A stretch of DNA of 42,520 bases from contig NZ_JAMOLN010000070.1 in NCBI RefSeq assembly GCF_024448165.1, forward strand, positions 1 to 42,520, read 5' to 3'. The position numbers and the translations under genes are program-made. Of this stretch, positions 32,213 through 39,040 are shown piece by piece (the first letter of the stretch is position 1; every line of letters begins with the position of its first letter). The stretch comes from Streptomyces longispororuber (GTDB taxonomy: Bacteria > Actinomycetota > Actinomycetes > Streptomycetales > Streptomycetaceae). Below the pieces are notes generated by a model that was given only the letters and a program-made list of their open reading frames with translations, had not been told where the DNA came from and did not search any database.

Positions 32213-32411
32213 ATGCTCATGCAGCACCAGCAGCACTGGTAGCACCAGCAGTACCCCGGACCCTGCACCGGAGCCGACACTCCCGCCGGGACCCCCACCC
32301 CTGGCGGGCCTGGTCGCGGCGGCGTTCGCGGTACGGGCCGAGCGGCGGTCGCTGGAGGACATCGCGCAGCCGCTGTCCGCGGTAGGGCCCCGGGCCGGCG
32401 CGGTCGTCTGA
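32213..32411 (+). pseudogene. Probable frameshifted small ORF
   Basis: A strong GAGGAGGGG ribosome site is followed by ATG 32213, but that frame stops after nine codons (MLMQHQQHW). The next frame is open from 32214 to the TGA at 32411 and, from about 32250, has high-GC third positions and protein-like content (PDPAPEPTLPPGPPP, then LAGLVAAAFAVRAERRSLED and IAQPLSAVGPRAGAVV). The likely explanations are a one-base change in a small gene or a sequencing error. No family is recognised. Confidence 0.4.
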
Positions 32412-32480
32412 TCAGGCGGTGGCGCCGGCGCCGGCGGTGCCGGTGTGCGGGCGGCGCGGTCGTCCGGTCAGGCGGTGGCG
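32397..32480 (+). repeat. Imperfect 28-base direct repeat
   Basis: Bases 32397-32424 and 32453-32480 match at 26 of 28 positions (GGCGCGGTCGTC, then TGA or CGG, then TCAGGCGGTGGCG). The second copy contains the 3' end of the GNAT gene; the first contains the stop of the broken ORF. Confidence 0.7.
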
Positions 32481-32920
32481 GTGTACGGGCGGCGCGCCAT
32501 GAACACGTCGACCGGGTCCTCGCGCTCGACGGTGAACCCGCGTCGCTCGTACAGCCGGCGGGCCGCGCTGCCCTGGAGCACGTTCAGCCGGACCGGCACG
32601 TCCTCGCGGTCACAGCGTTCCAGGAGCGAGTCGAGGACGGCGGTCCCGATGCCCCTGCCCTGCAGTTCCGGGGCGAGGAGGAAGTGCTCGAACCAGTAGC
32701 AGTCCGCCGCCCGGCGCAGCGCGACGGCCCCGGCGAGCTCCCCGTCCACCTCGATCACCCAGGTGTGCGCGGGCGCCCACGCGTCGCGCAGCCGCTGCCG
32801 CACCCGCCCCTCGTCGTACCGGCCGAGCCGCTCCAGGTCGGGGCGCATCGCGACGGCCCGTATCTCGGCCACCGCCGTCACGTCGGCCGCCGTGGCAGGC
32901 CGCAGGGTCCAATCCGCCAT
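32468..32920 (-). CDS. GNAT family N-acetyltransferase
   Basis: 150 residues from ATG 32920; the longer open frame upstream overlaps the regulator promoter and lacks similarity. GNAT layout: TLRPATAADVTAVAEIRAVA at the start, WVIEVDGELAGAVALRRAAD as beta strands, the acetyl-CoA loop LLAPELQGRGIGTAVLDSLL, and VPVRLNVLQGSAARRLYERR with GFTVEREDPVDVFMAR. The substrate is unknown. It is divergent from the GlxA-type regulator; its 3' end lies within one copy of a direct repeat. Confidence 0.9.
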   Translation of the reverse strand: MADWTLRPATAADVTAVAEIRAVAMRPDLERLGRYDEGRVRQRLRDAWAPAHTWVIEVDGELAGAVALRRAADCYWFEHFLLAPELQGRGIGTAVLDSLLERCDREDVPVRLNVLQGSAARRLYERRGFTVEREDPVDVFMARRPYTATA

Positions 32921-33025
32921 GGTCGGGAGGCTAACCCGGCGGCGCGCGGGCCGGTGGGCCGTGCCGACGGGTGAGACGGCGGTCTCGGGCTGCCGTGCCC
33001 CGGCGCCACGTGAAAGGGTCCAGCC

Positions 33026-34045
33026 ATGGCGGGACGACAGCACGGGGACGACCACGGGCCCCCGGTAGGGGTGTCGCCGGTGGCGGTCCTGGTCAGGGAC
33101 GGCGTCCTCCCCATGGAGCTCGGCCTGGTGCACCAGCTCTTCGGCGCGGCCCGCGACCCGTCGACGGGGGAGCGCCTCTACGACGTCCGCACCTGCGCGC
33201 TGCGCCCCGGAAGGGTCCGTACGGACGCCGACTTCCCGATCTACGCGGAGCACGGCCCGGTGACGGCGGCGCAGGCGGACACCCTCCTGATCCCGGCCTC
33301 CCACGAAACGGACGAGAAGCTCCAACCCGGTTCTCTGCCGGCGCAGTTGGCGGAGGTGATCGGATCGGTCACGGCCCGGGGCGGCCGGGTGGCATCGATC
33401 TGCACGGGCTCGTTCGTCCTGGCGGCGGCGGGCCTGCTCGACGGCCGCCGCGCGACGACGCACTGGATGTCATCGGCCCTCTTCGCCCGCACGTTCCCCG
33501 AGGTGACGGTCGACGCGGACGTCCTCTACGTCGACGAGGGCGCGGTCCTGACCTCGGCCGGCGAGGCGGCGGGCATCGACCTGTGCCTGCACATGATCCG
33601 CGAGGACCACGGCGCGGCGGTCGCGGCGGAGGTGGCGCGCCGCACGGTGGTGCCCCCGCACCGGGAGGGCGGCCAGGCCCAGTACATCCGCCGCCCGGTG
33701 GAGGAGCCGGGCGTCACCTCGACGTCGGCCTCGCGCGCCTGGGCCCTCGCCCGGCTGGCCGAACCGCTGACGCTGACCGATCTGGCGGCCCGGGACGCCA
33801 TGTCGATCCGCACGTACAACCGCCGTTTCCGCGAGGAGACGGGCCTCACCCCGATGACCTGGCTGGCCCGCCAACGGGTCGACCGGGCAAGGGAGTTGCT
33901 GGAGCAGACGGACCACACGGTGGACCGGGTGGCGACGGAGACCGGTTTCGGCACGGCGGTGTCGCTGCGGCAGCACTTCCAGGCGGTGGTGGGGGTGTCG
34001 CCGGGGGCGTACCGGTCGACGTTCCGGGGGAAGCAGGGGAGATGA
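33026..34045 (+). CDS. GlxA/AraC family transcriptional regulator (DJ-1 + HTH)
   Basis: 339 residues. The N-terminal half is a DJ-1/PfpI-like domain: VAVLVRDGVLPMELGLVHQL, ADTLLIPAS, the nucleophile-elbow-like SICTGSFVLAAAGLLDGRRA with a Cys, and TTHWMSSALFARTFP. The C-terminal ~100 residues are an AraC HTH pair: LTLTDLAARDAMSIRTYNRR, FREETGLTPMTWLARQRVDR, and VATETGFGTAVSLRQHFQ. The ligand is unknown. The downstream VOC gene begins within its stop codon (ATGA overlap), so the regulator and enzyme are probably translated together. Confidence 0.93.
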   Translation: MAGRQHGDDHGPPVGVSPVAVLVRDGVLPMELGLVHQLFGAARDPSTGERLYDVRTCALRPGRVRTDADFPIYAEHGPVTAAQADTLLIPASHETDEKLQPGSLPAQLAEVIGSVTARGGRVASICTGSFVLAAAGLLDGRRATTHWMSSALFARTFPEVTVDADVLYVDEGAVLTSAGEAAGIDLCLHMIREDHGAAVAAEVARRTVVPPHREGGQAQYIRRPVEEPGVTSTSASRAWALARLAEPLTLTDLAARDAMSIRTYNRRFREETGLTPMTWLARQRVDRARELLEQTDHTVDRVATETGFGTAVSLRQHFQAVVGVSPGAYRSTFRGKQGR

Positions 34046-34401
34046 CCGTACGCAGAATCGTCCCGAACGTCCCGGTGGAGTCCCCCGAGGCCCTGGCGGC
34101 CAACCGCGCCTTCTACGGCGCGCTGGGCCTGGCGGAGGCCATGAATCTGGGCTGGATCCTGACCATGACGTCCCCGACGAACCCCACGGCCCAGATCAGC
34201 TTCCTCACACGCGACGAGACGGCCCCGGTGGTCCCGGACGTGAGCGTGGAGGTGGACGACGTCGACGCGGTCCACACGGCGATGAAGGCGGCGGGCGCCG
34301 AGATCGTCCACGACCTGCGGGACGAGGACTGGGGCGTCCGCCGCTTCTTCGTACGCGACCCGCAGGGCCGGGTCGTGAACGTCCTGAGTCACCGGTCCTA
34401 G
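34042..34401 (+). CDS. VOC (glyoxalase/bleomycin resistance) family protein
   Basis: 119 residues, coupled by an ATGA overlap to the upstream GlxA-type regulator. It has one VOC module pair: VRRIVPNVPVESPEALAANR, AFYGALGLAEAMNLGWILTM, then the second beta-alpha unit VSVEVDDVDAVHTAMKAAGA and RRFFVRDPQGRVVNVLSH. The Glu/His metal-binding pattern is not obvious, so it may be a binding protein rather than an enzyme. The length fits small VOC proteins. Confidence 0.88.
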   Translation: MTVRRIVPNVPVESPEALAANRAFYGALGLAEAMNLGWILTMTSPTNPTAQISFLTRDETAPVVPDVSVEVDDVDAVHTAMKAAGAEIVHDLRDEDWGVRRFFVRDPQGRVVNVLSHRS

Positions 34402-34404
34402 GGT

Positions 34405-34716
34405 CTAGGCGGCGGCCTTCCGGTCCACGATCACGTACGACGCGGCGGCCACGGCCCCGGCGACCCCGAAGACGGCGGGCCACGCCCCGACCTTCTTGGC
34501 CAGCGGATGCGACCCGGCGAACGCGGCGACGTACGCCCCGGTCAGCGCCCCCGCCACCTTCCCGCCCCGCGCCTTGGTCCACTGCGTGGCGGCAGCGGTC
34601 CCGGCCACAGCGAGCACGACCCCGCCCAGCTGCCGCTTCTTGGTGAACCGCGCGACGGCGTACCCCCCGACGAGGCCGGCGGCGGCGATGGGGGCGGTAG
34701 GAATACGGGCGGCCAT
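34405..34716 (-). CDS. Small hydrophobic protein, function unknown
   Basis: 103 residues from ATG 34716 (MAARIPTAPIAAAG), chosen because GGAGG lies five bases upstream; ATG 34767 and a start at 34791 are possible but lack such a site. Two or three weakly hydrophobic Ala/Gly-rich segments are visible (IAAAGLVGGYAVARF, LGGVVLAVAGTAAATQW, WPAVFGVAGAVAAASYVIV) between Lys/Arg-rich turns. No family is recognised; the Streptomyces-like codon use supports a real gene. It is convergent with the preceding VOC gene with only three bases between. Confidence 0.7.
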   Translation of the reverse strand: MAARIPTAPIAAAGLVGGYAVARFTKKRQLGGVVLAVAGTAAATQWTKARGGKVAGALTGAYVAAFAGSHPLAKKVGAWPAVFGVAGAVAAASYVIVDRKAAA

Positions 34717-34827
34717 GAAACCCTCCGGCAAGTCGGCTATGTCAACGCTGACGCCCTTCGACGCCATTTGCGAGGCTACGCCGGGCCGCACGCCCGCACT
34801 CCGACGCCCCCTGGACTGTGCCCCGGG

Positions 34828-35220
34828 TCACGCACCCCAGGTCCTGGCCCGCGCGGCGAACACCTCCGCATCACTGTGAACGGGCACGACACAAGTGATG
34901 TGCCCGCCAGGAACCCGCAGCACCCGGCACTCGGCCCACTCCCCGACCTGCACGGCCCCGAGCCCCACCAGCCGAGCGGTCTCGGCGTCGACGTCATCGG
35001 TCTCGACATCGAGATGCACCCGCGGAGCATCCCCGTCCCCTCCCAAGGCCTGCACCGCGGCAATGGCCCCGTCGATGGCCCCATGAAGGATGGTGAACTG
35101 CTCGTTCCCCACCTCAGGCTCGACCTCGACCCCGAGGGCCTGCCGCCAGAACTCCACGGCGGCCCCGGCCTGCTCCTTGGGCGTATCGATCAGTACGGCG
35201 AAGAGTCGACTTCGATGCAT
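34828..35220 (-). CDS. VOC / glyoxalase-like domain protein
   Basis: 130 residues from ATG 35220 (MHRSRLFAVLIDTPKEQAG). The order is VEFWRQALGVEVEPEVGNEQ, ILHGAIDGAIAAVQALGGDG, PRVHLDVETDDVDAETARLV and CRVLRVPGGHITCVVPVHSD, which fits glyoxalase-like single-chain VOC proteins. H74-like histidine (RVHLDVET) and a C-terminal His (PGGHI) could be metal ligands. The reaction is unknown. The open frame runs much further upstream over the HTH gene, but that part is a shadow. Confidence 0.82.
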   Translation of the reverse strand: MHRSRLFAVLIDTPKEQAGAAVEFWRQALGVEVEPEVGNEQFTILHGAIDGAIAAVQALGGDGDAPRVHLDVETDDVDAETARLVGLGAVQVGEWAECRVLRVPGGHITCVVPVHSDAEVFAARARTWGA

Positions 35221-35230
35221 GCACCACACG

Positions 35231-36022
35231 CTAACCGGAGCACGCCGCGAACACCCCCACCCCTGAACTCTCCCTACAGTCCCGGCACTTGCCGCTCTCC
35301 TGCCCCCACGGCAACGGATCCCGACACTCAGGACACTCGAACACCCGCCGCCACGCCCGCTTCCGCGCGGGCCGCTTCCGCACGAGCCGATCGGCGATGA
35401 GCCGAGCAGCGGAGTACACCTTGGCAGGCAACCCGCTACTGACGGCATCAACGATCTCAGCGGCAGAAGCCCCTCTCTCCAGCCACACCCCCACCTCGGG
35501 CACGAGCTCCCGCACGCGCGGCTCGGACAGCCGAAGCCGCGGATCGACGTCCCCGAGCCGCCGAAGAATCCGCGCGCTCTCGACGGCATGCGGATCGTCG
35601 AGATCGGCGACGGCGGGAGGGCAGGGAGGGTTCTTCCTCCCGTCCCTATAGGAGTCCATCCCCCCGCTAGGGGAAAACGCTCCCGGTTCCCCGGTTCCCA
35701 CCCGTGTGGGAACCGGCTCACTGGCCCCCGGAACCTCGTACACATCAACGCTGGAGACGATCCGCCGGGTAGAGGACTCCCGCTCGGTCCGAGTAACCCA
35801 ATACCCCAGCTCCCGCAGCTCCTTGACGGCCTTGGACACGGCAAGCCGCCCTTGCGGGAAACCGTCGCTCAGCGTCCGAACATTGACCTGGGTGCCGCTG
35901 GGCAGCGACAGGACGTAGACAAGGATGCCGCGCGCAGTATGGGACAGACGCGGATCGCGGATGGCCTTGTTGGCGATGACGGTGAAGTCCCGCTCATGCC
36001 GGCGGATACGATGAATCTGCAT
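35231..36022 (-). CDS. Winged-helix protein with C-terminal zinc ribbon
   Basis: 263 residues from ATG 36022 (MQIHRIRRHERDFTVIANKA), with AGGAG about 11 bases upstream. Residues 12-85 form a winged helix: LSHTARGILVYVLSLPSGTQ, VNVRTLSDGFPQGRLAVSKA, VKELRELGYWVTRTER. A Pro-rich linker (about 105-140) and a helical domain follow. The end carries two CxxC pairs (CPECRDPLPWGQESGKCRDC) that probably bind zinc. Similar proteins are common in Streptomyces accessory regions and resemble replication-initiator or plasmid-type HTH proteins; the function is not established. Base composition is lower in GC than in the first part of the window. Confidence 0.8.
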   Translation of the reverse strand: MQIHRIRRHERDFTVIANKAIRDPRLSHTARGILVYVLSLPSGTQVNVRTLSDGFPQGRLAVSKAVKELRELGYWVTRTERESSTRRIVSSVDVYEVPGASEPVPTRVGTGEPGAFSPSGGMDSYRDGRKNPPCPPAVADLDDPHAVESARILRRLGDVDPRLRLSEPRVRELVPEVGVWLERGASAAEIVDAVSSGLPAKVYSAARLIADRLVRKRPARKRAWRRVFECPECRDPLPWGQESGKCRDCRESSGVGVFAACSG

Positions 36023-36045
36023 GGGAGTGCTTGCTCCTGATGCCG

Positions 36046-36076
36046 GACCCCCGGAGGTTGGCGCCTCGCGGGGGTC
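36046..36076 (-). promoter_or_regulatory. Leader hairpin of the winged-helix gene
   Basis: GACCCCC (36046-36052) pairs with GGGGGTC (36070-36076) and GAGG pairs with CCTC inside. On the minus strand it lies in the 5' region of the winged-helix/zinc-ribbon gene, 24 bases before its start codon. Confidence 0.45.
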
Positions 36077-36496
36077 ACCTATGTCTGTAGTTGTGTACGG
36101 AGCGGTGATCACGCCTAGACGGAGAGTGACACACGCGAACCGCGCCAGGCAATCCATGGCCAGAACTCACAACACCCCTCCACGCAACAAGACTTGCCAC
36201 CCGCACCACAGCCCAACGGGCACTCGCCCAGCCACAGAGAGCGGCGCCCAACCCCCGCAGGCCGCACTTCAGCGCTGACCAACCCCCCTGCCCCAACGAA
36301 ACCCCAGCCGAAGAACGCCAGCCCCAACTAGCGGACGGCGAAGCCAGATAGGGAGGGAGGCATCAGCAACCCCCCACCCCACCAGCCACGCAATCCAAGA
36401 ACCAGAACCCACCGGCCCGCACCCAACTCAAACCCACGGCCACCACCCCACCGGCGCTGGGCGCCGGACCGGATACGGTCTGGTGGGAGGTGCGGA
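36077..36496. other. C/A-rich intergenic stretch without a supported gene
   Basis: About 420 bases between the divergent winged-helix and Nudix genes. From about 36140 to 36470 the plus strand is dominated by C and A with few G (runs such as CCCCCCACCCCACC at 36370-36383). Several open frames exist, but their predicted proteins are low in complexity and differ from local codon use. It must hold the promoter of the Nudix gene and probably that of the winged-helix gene. Confidence 0.6.
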
Positions 36497-36970
36497 ATGA
36501 GTTTTAGGTTGGCTGCGTACGCCGTGTGCATGGAGGACGGTCGAGTGCTGCTCGCTCGCCACGTGTCGCCGACGGGCAAGAGCACGTGGACCCTGCCGGG
36601 TGGTCGGGTCGAGCACACGGAGGACCCGTTCGACGCGGTGGTCCGCGAGGTCGCCGAGGAGACGGGCTGCGACGCGGTGGTCGAGCGCCTGTTGGGCGTG
36701 GACTCCCGGGTGATCCCCACGGCCGAACGCACTGTCCCCGGCGGACCGGCGCATCAGAACGTCGGCATCTTCTACGAGGTCCGCATCACCGGCGGCCAAC
36801 TCCGCCCGGAGCCGAACGGCGAGATCGCCGAGTCGGTCTGGACCTCGATCCCCGACGTCGCACGCCTGCGCCGGTCATCGCTGGTCGACATCGGCCTGGC
36901 CTTGGCCCAGACACGTCCGGCAACCGGCCACGTCGCTGCCGTCTCGGTAGGCGGCCTGATCCAGCACTGA
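36497..36970 (+). CDS. Nudix hydrolase
   Basis: 157 residues. The Nudix box is complete: G-G-R-V-E-H-T-E, DPFDAVV, REVAEETG (GX5EX7REUXEEXGU), near residues 34-56, preceded by RLAAYAVCMEDGRVLLARHV and TWTLPGG. The C-terminal half has EPNGEIAESVWTSIPDVARL. The substrate (nucleoside diphosphate derivative) is unknown. GGGAGG lies upstream of ATG 36497. It is convergent with the DUF397 gene. Confidence 0.92.
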   Translation: MSFRLAAYAVCMEDGRVLLARHVSPTGKSTWTLPGGRVEHTEDPFDAVVREVAEETGCDAVVERLLGVDSRVIPTAERTVPGGPAHQNVGIFYEVRITGGQLRPEPNGEIAESVWTSIPDVARLRRSSLVDIGLALAQTRPATGHVAAVSVGGLIQH

Positions 36971-36984
36971 ACGTGGCTCCTCCG

Positions 36985-37185
36985 TCAGTGCACCGACCGA
37001 AGGAACTCGGCCCATGCCCGCGCACCACACCGGATGGTGTCGCCATCGACGACCTTCGAGTCCCGCACCAGGGCGCCGGCCCCCGACGGGAACGCACACT
37101 CCACGCACTCGCCTCCCGCGCCGTTGCTGTAGGAAGACTTGCGCCAATGAGGCTGGTCATTCTCGGGACGTATGTTGGGGCTCAT
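36985..37185 (-). CDS. DUF397 domain protein
   Basis: 66 residues. It matches the DUF397 pattern: HWRKSSYSNGAGGECVECAF, then VRDSKVVDGDTIRCGARAWA and EFLRSVH. DUF397 proteins are small partners of XRE/DUF5753 regulators in Streptomyces (WhiJ/Scr-type systems) and are thought to counteract the regulator. The start overlaps the regulator stop by four bases (ATGA), so the pair is translated together. Confidence 0.93.
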   Translation of the reverse strand: MSPNIRPENDQPHWRKSSYSNGAGGECVECAFPSGAGALVRDSKVVDGDTIRCGARAWAEFLRSVH

Positions 37186-38030
37186 CGAGCGTGCTCCTTG
37201 AGGATGCTCTTCACCAGTAGAGGGGATCGCTGGGGACTCAAGGCCGCTGCCCTCAGTCCGTTGAACGCTCTCGTGTATTCGCGAACGTGGTGCTCGCCCT
37301 CCAGGTACGTAGCATCGGTAAGGCCGTCACGATAGACAACGTCGGGGTCGCCCTGGTCGGGGAATCCGAGGATGGTGAACGGGCCCGTCACTGGATGGGT
37401 GCCCGCGTCGAAGGGCAGGATCTGGAGTGTGACGGCGGGCAACTGAGCTACGTCCAGCAGATGTTCAAGCTGCTCACGCATGATGGAGCGGTCGCCGATG
37501 ACCTGCCGAAGCGCGCACTCATGGACGATGAACCATGCATCGGGTGCCCCTTTGCGGGACAGCATCTCCTGACGTTCGAGCCGTACGCGGATTGCCCGGT
37601 CCGCGTCCTCGGGCGTCATGTGCGAGCCCGCGACGTGCAGTTCTGTCATGTACGAGGTCGTCTGCATCAACCCTGGCACCAACTCGCATTGGTACTGCCA
37701 GAACGATGAGGCCTCCTGTTCCAGGCCGATGTAGATGTTGAACCACTCGGGAACGCCCGAGCCGTGGACCTGCCACCAGCCCTTCATCTTGGCCTGCCGT
37801 GCCAGGGACTTGAGGAACTCTCTTATGTCGTCGCTGGTTTCGTAGAGACGCCCCAGGGCGTCCACGTCAGACGGCTGGACGCGTCCGGTCCCTGTCTCCA
37901 TCCGGTTCACCTTGGAGGCGCTCCAGTCCAGCGCGGCCCCAACCTGCGCACAGGTCAGGCCACTTGCCTCGCGGAGCTTCTTCAGTTCGATCGACAGTCG
38001 CCGTCGTCGCGCCGTCGGTGATCCGGCCAT
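37182..38030 (-). CDS. XRE-family regulator with DUF5753 (WhiJ-like)
   Basis: 282 residues from ATG 38030 (MAGSPTARRRRLSIELKKLR), with AGGAGG eight bases upstream; an earlier ATG at 38072 lacks this. The HTH is LREASGLTCAQVGAALDWSA and SKVNRMETG. DUF5753 covers the rest: WWQVHGSGVPEWFNIYIGLE, QEASSFWQYQCELVPGLMQT, and PAVTLQILPFDAGTHPVTGP. Such regulators, with their DUF397 partner and an RsbW-like ATPase, form families that affect development and antibiotic production. The ATPase here is encoded divergently; the gap holds a TGCAA-A-TTGCA dyad. Confidence 0.93.
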   Translation of the reverse strand: MAGSPTARRRRLSIELKKLREASGLTCAQVGAALDWSASKVNRMETGTGRVQPSDVDALGRLYETSDDIREFLKSLARQAKMKGWWQVHGSGVPEWFNIYIGLEQEASSFWQYQCELVPGLMQTTSYMTELHVAGSHMTPEDADRAIRVRLERQEMLSRKGAPDAWFIVHECALRQVIGDRSIMREQLEHLLDVAQLPAVTLQILPFDAGTHPVTGPFTILGFPDQGDPDVVYRDGLTDATYLEGEHHVREYTRAFNGLRAAALSPQRSPLLVKSILKEHAR

Positions 38031-38113
38031 CTCGTCGTCCTCCTCGCTAGCGAGGCTCAGTCTCTGCGCCAAGGAGTGTGCTTGCCAATCACTCGAACGT
38101 GGGAATCCCTTCC

Positions 38114-38124
38114 TGCAAATTGCA
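38114..38124. promoter_or_regulatory. Candidate operator TGCAA-A-TTGCA
   Basis: Perfect five-base arms around one A, followed by TATAGC that could be a -10 element. It lies in the 216-base gap between the XRE regulator and the divergent ATPase, 84 bases upstream of the regulator start. Autoregulation is plausible but not shown. Confidence 0.35.
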
Positions 38125-38246
38125 TATAGCGATGTGCTGACGCCACGCTGTGAGGGTGGCTCGCGGCTTCAAGTGCACCAAGGGCCACGCAGATACCGCG
38201 AGTTGATCATCGGAGCAGTAGTGATCCTCTACGGGGAGGAAAGCTT

Positions 38247-38882
38247 GTGATCCAGCAGAACTGTGTGTTCCGTAAGCCCTGGGGCTTGGCCTTCATGGCA
38301 GAGCCCAGTGAGGTGGCTGGCCTGCGGCGCGTCATGCGGCTTCACCTGCGGTACTGGGGCCTGCATCATCTCGTTGATGCCGCCCAGACCTGTGTGACTG
38401 AGCTTGTTGCCAATGTCATCGCCCACGTGGGACCCGGCACGCCAACGGAACTCGCGCTGTCGATGAACGGGACCTACCTGCGCATCGAGGTGCAGGACCC
38501 CGACCTACGAGCGCTGCCCACCCTCCTGGATGCCGCCGCCGACGCGGAGAGCGGGCGCGGCATGAAGCTGGTTGATGCGGTAGCCCACAGTTGGGGAGTG
38601 CTCCTCAAAGCTGAACGCAAGGTGGTCTGGTGCGAGCTGGCGACCGGGCTGCGGTTCCCCGGAGGTCACGTGACAGATGACCGAGTTGACCGCACGGAAG
38701 CGCTACTTCGCCTCTATAGAGGGGCTGGCGAAGCGACCCGTGCTAACTCCCAACTCGGCAAGACGGCGGCGGTTGCGATGGTCGCTGATCTGCTCCGGTG
38801 GGCCTGTGCACATGGGTATGACCCCGATGAAGTACTGGACAGCGCGCAGGGGAGCTTCGAGGCTGAGGAGCTGACTTGCTGA
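38247..38882 (+). CDS. RsbW-like HATPase with C-terminal fusion domain
   Basis: 211 residues from GTG 38247, with GGGGAGGAAA upstream. Residues 1-140 are a GHKL/RsbW-type fold: EPSEVAGLRRVMRLHLRYWG, CVTELVANVIAHVGPGTPTE (N-box), IEVQDPDLRALPTL and ESGRGMKLVDAVAHSWGVLL (G-box). The usual end of such proteins (VVWCELA) is passed without a stop. The remaining 70 residues (TEALLRLYRGAGEATRANSQ, AVAMVADLLRWACAHGYDPD) look like a separate small helical protein. An in-frame GTG at 38670 has GGAGG four bases upstream and could start it independently. The N-terminal part belongs to the WhiJ-type cluster. Confidence 0.85.
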   Translation: MIQQNCVFRKPWGLAFMAEPSEVAGLRRVMRLHLRYWGLHHLVDAAQTCVTELVANVIAHVGPGTPTELALSMNGTYLRIEVQDPDLRALPTLLDAAADAESGRGMKLVDAVAHSWGVLLKAERKVVWCELATGLRFPGGHVTDDRVDRTEALLRLYRGAGEATRANSQLGKTAAVAMVADLLRWACAHGYDPDEVLDSAQGSFEAEELTC

Positions 38883-38951
38883 GGTCCGAGAGATGCCGAC
38901 CTCGTTGCAGCGACTCCTGCGCCATCGTCGACGCGTAACTCCACAAGCTGG

Positions 38952-38978
38952 CGATCAATTCAAGCCATTAATTGATCG
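38952..38978. promoter_or_regulatory. AT-rich inverted repeat upstream of the SRA-HNH gene
   Basis: Perfect nine-base arms CGATCAATT (38952-38960) and AATTGATCG (38970-38978) with a nine-base spacer. It stands out in a high-GC chromosome and ends 62 bases ahead of the nuclease start. It could be an operator or a weak terminator for the upstream ATPase gene. Confidence 0.5.
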
Positions 38979-39040
38979 TTTGGTGTCAAAGTGGCTCTGA
39001 GTTGCCAGGGTGGTGGCCTGCCGTTCGGCAGCATGCTCTC

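Noticed and set aside
36115..36327. Minus-strand ORF of 70 codons in the C/A-skewed block
   Set aside because: Trp/Gly/Cys-rich product that simply reflects the base skew; no ribosome site or family.
38677..38874. 65-codon ORF inside the ATPase gene in another frame
   Set aside because: Its product is basic and irregular, while the ATPase frame continues with a helical, protein-like sequence; the internal GTG at 38670 in the main frame is the better candidate.
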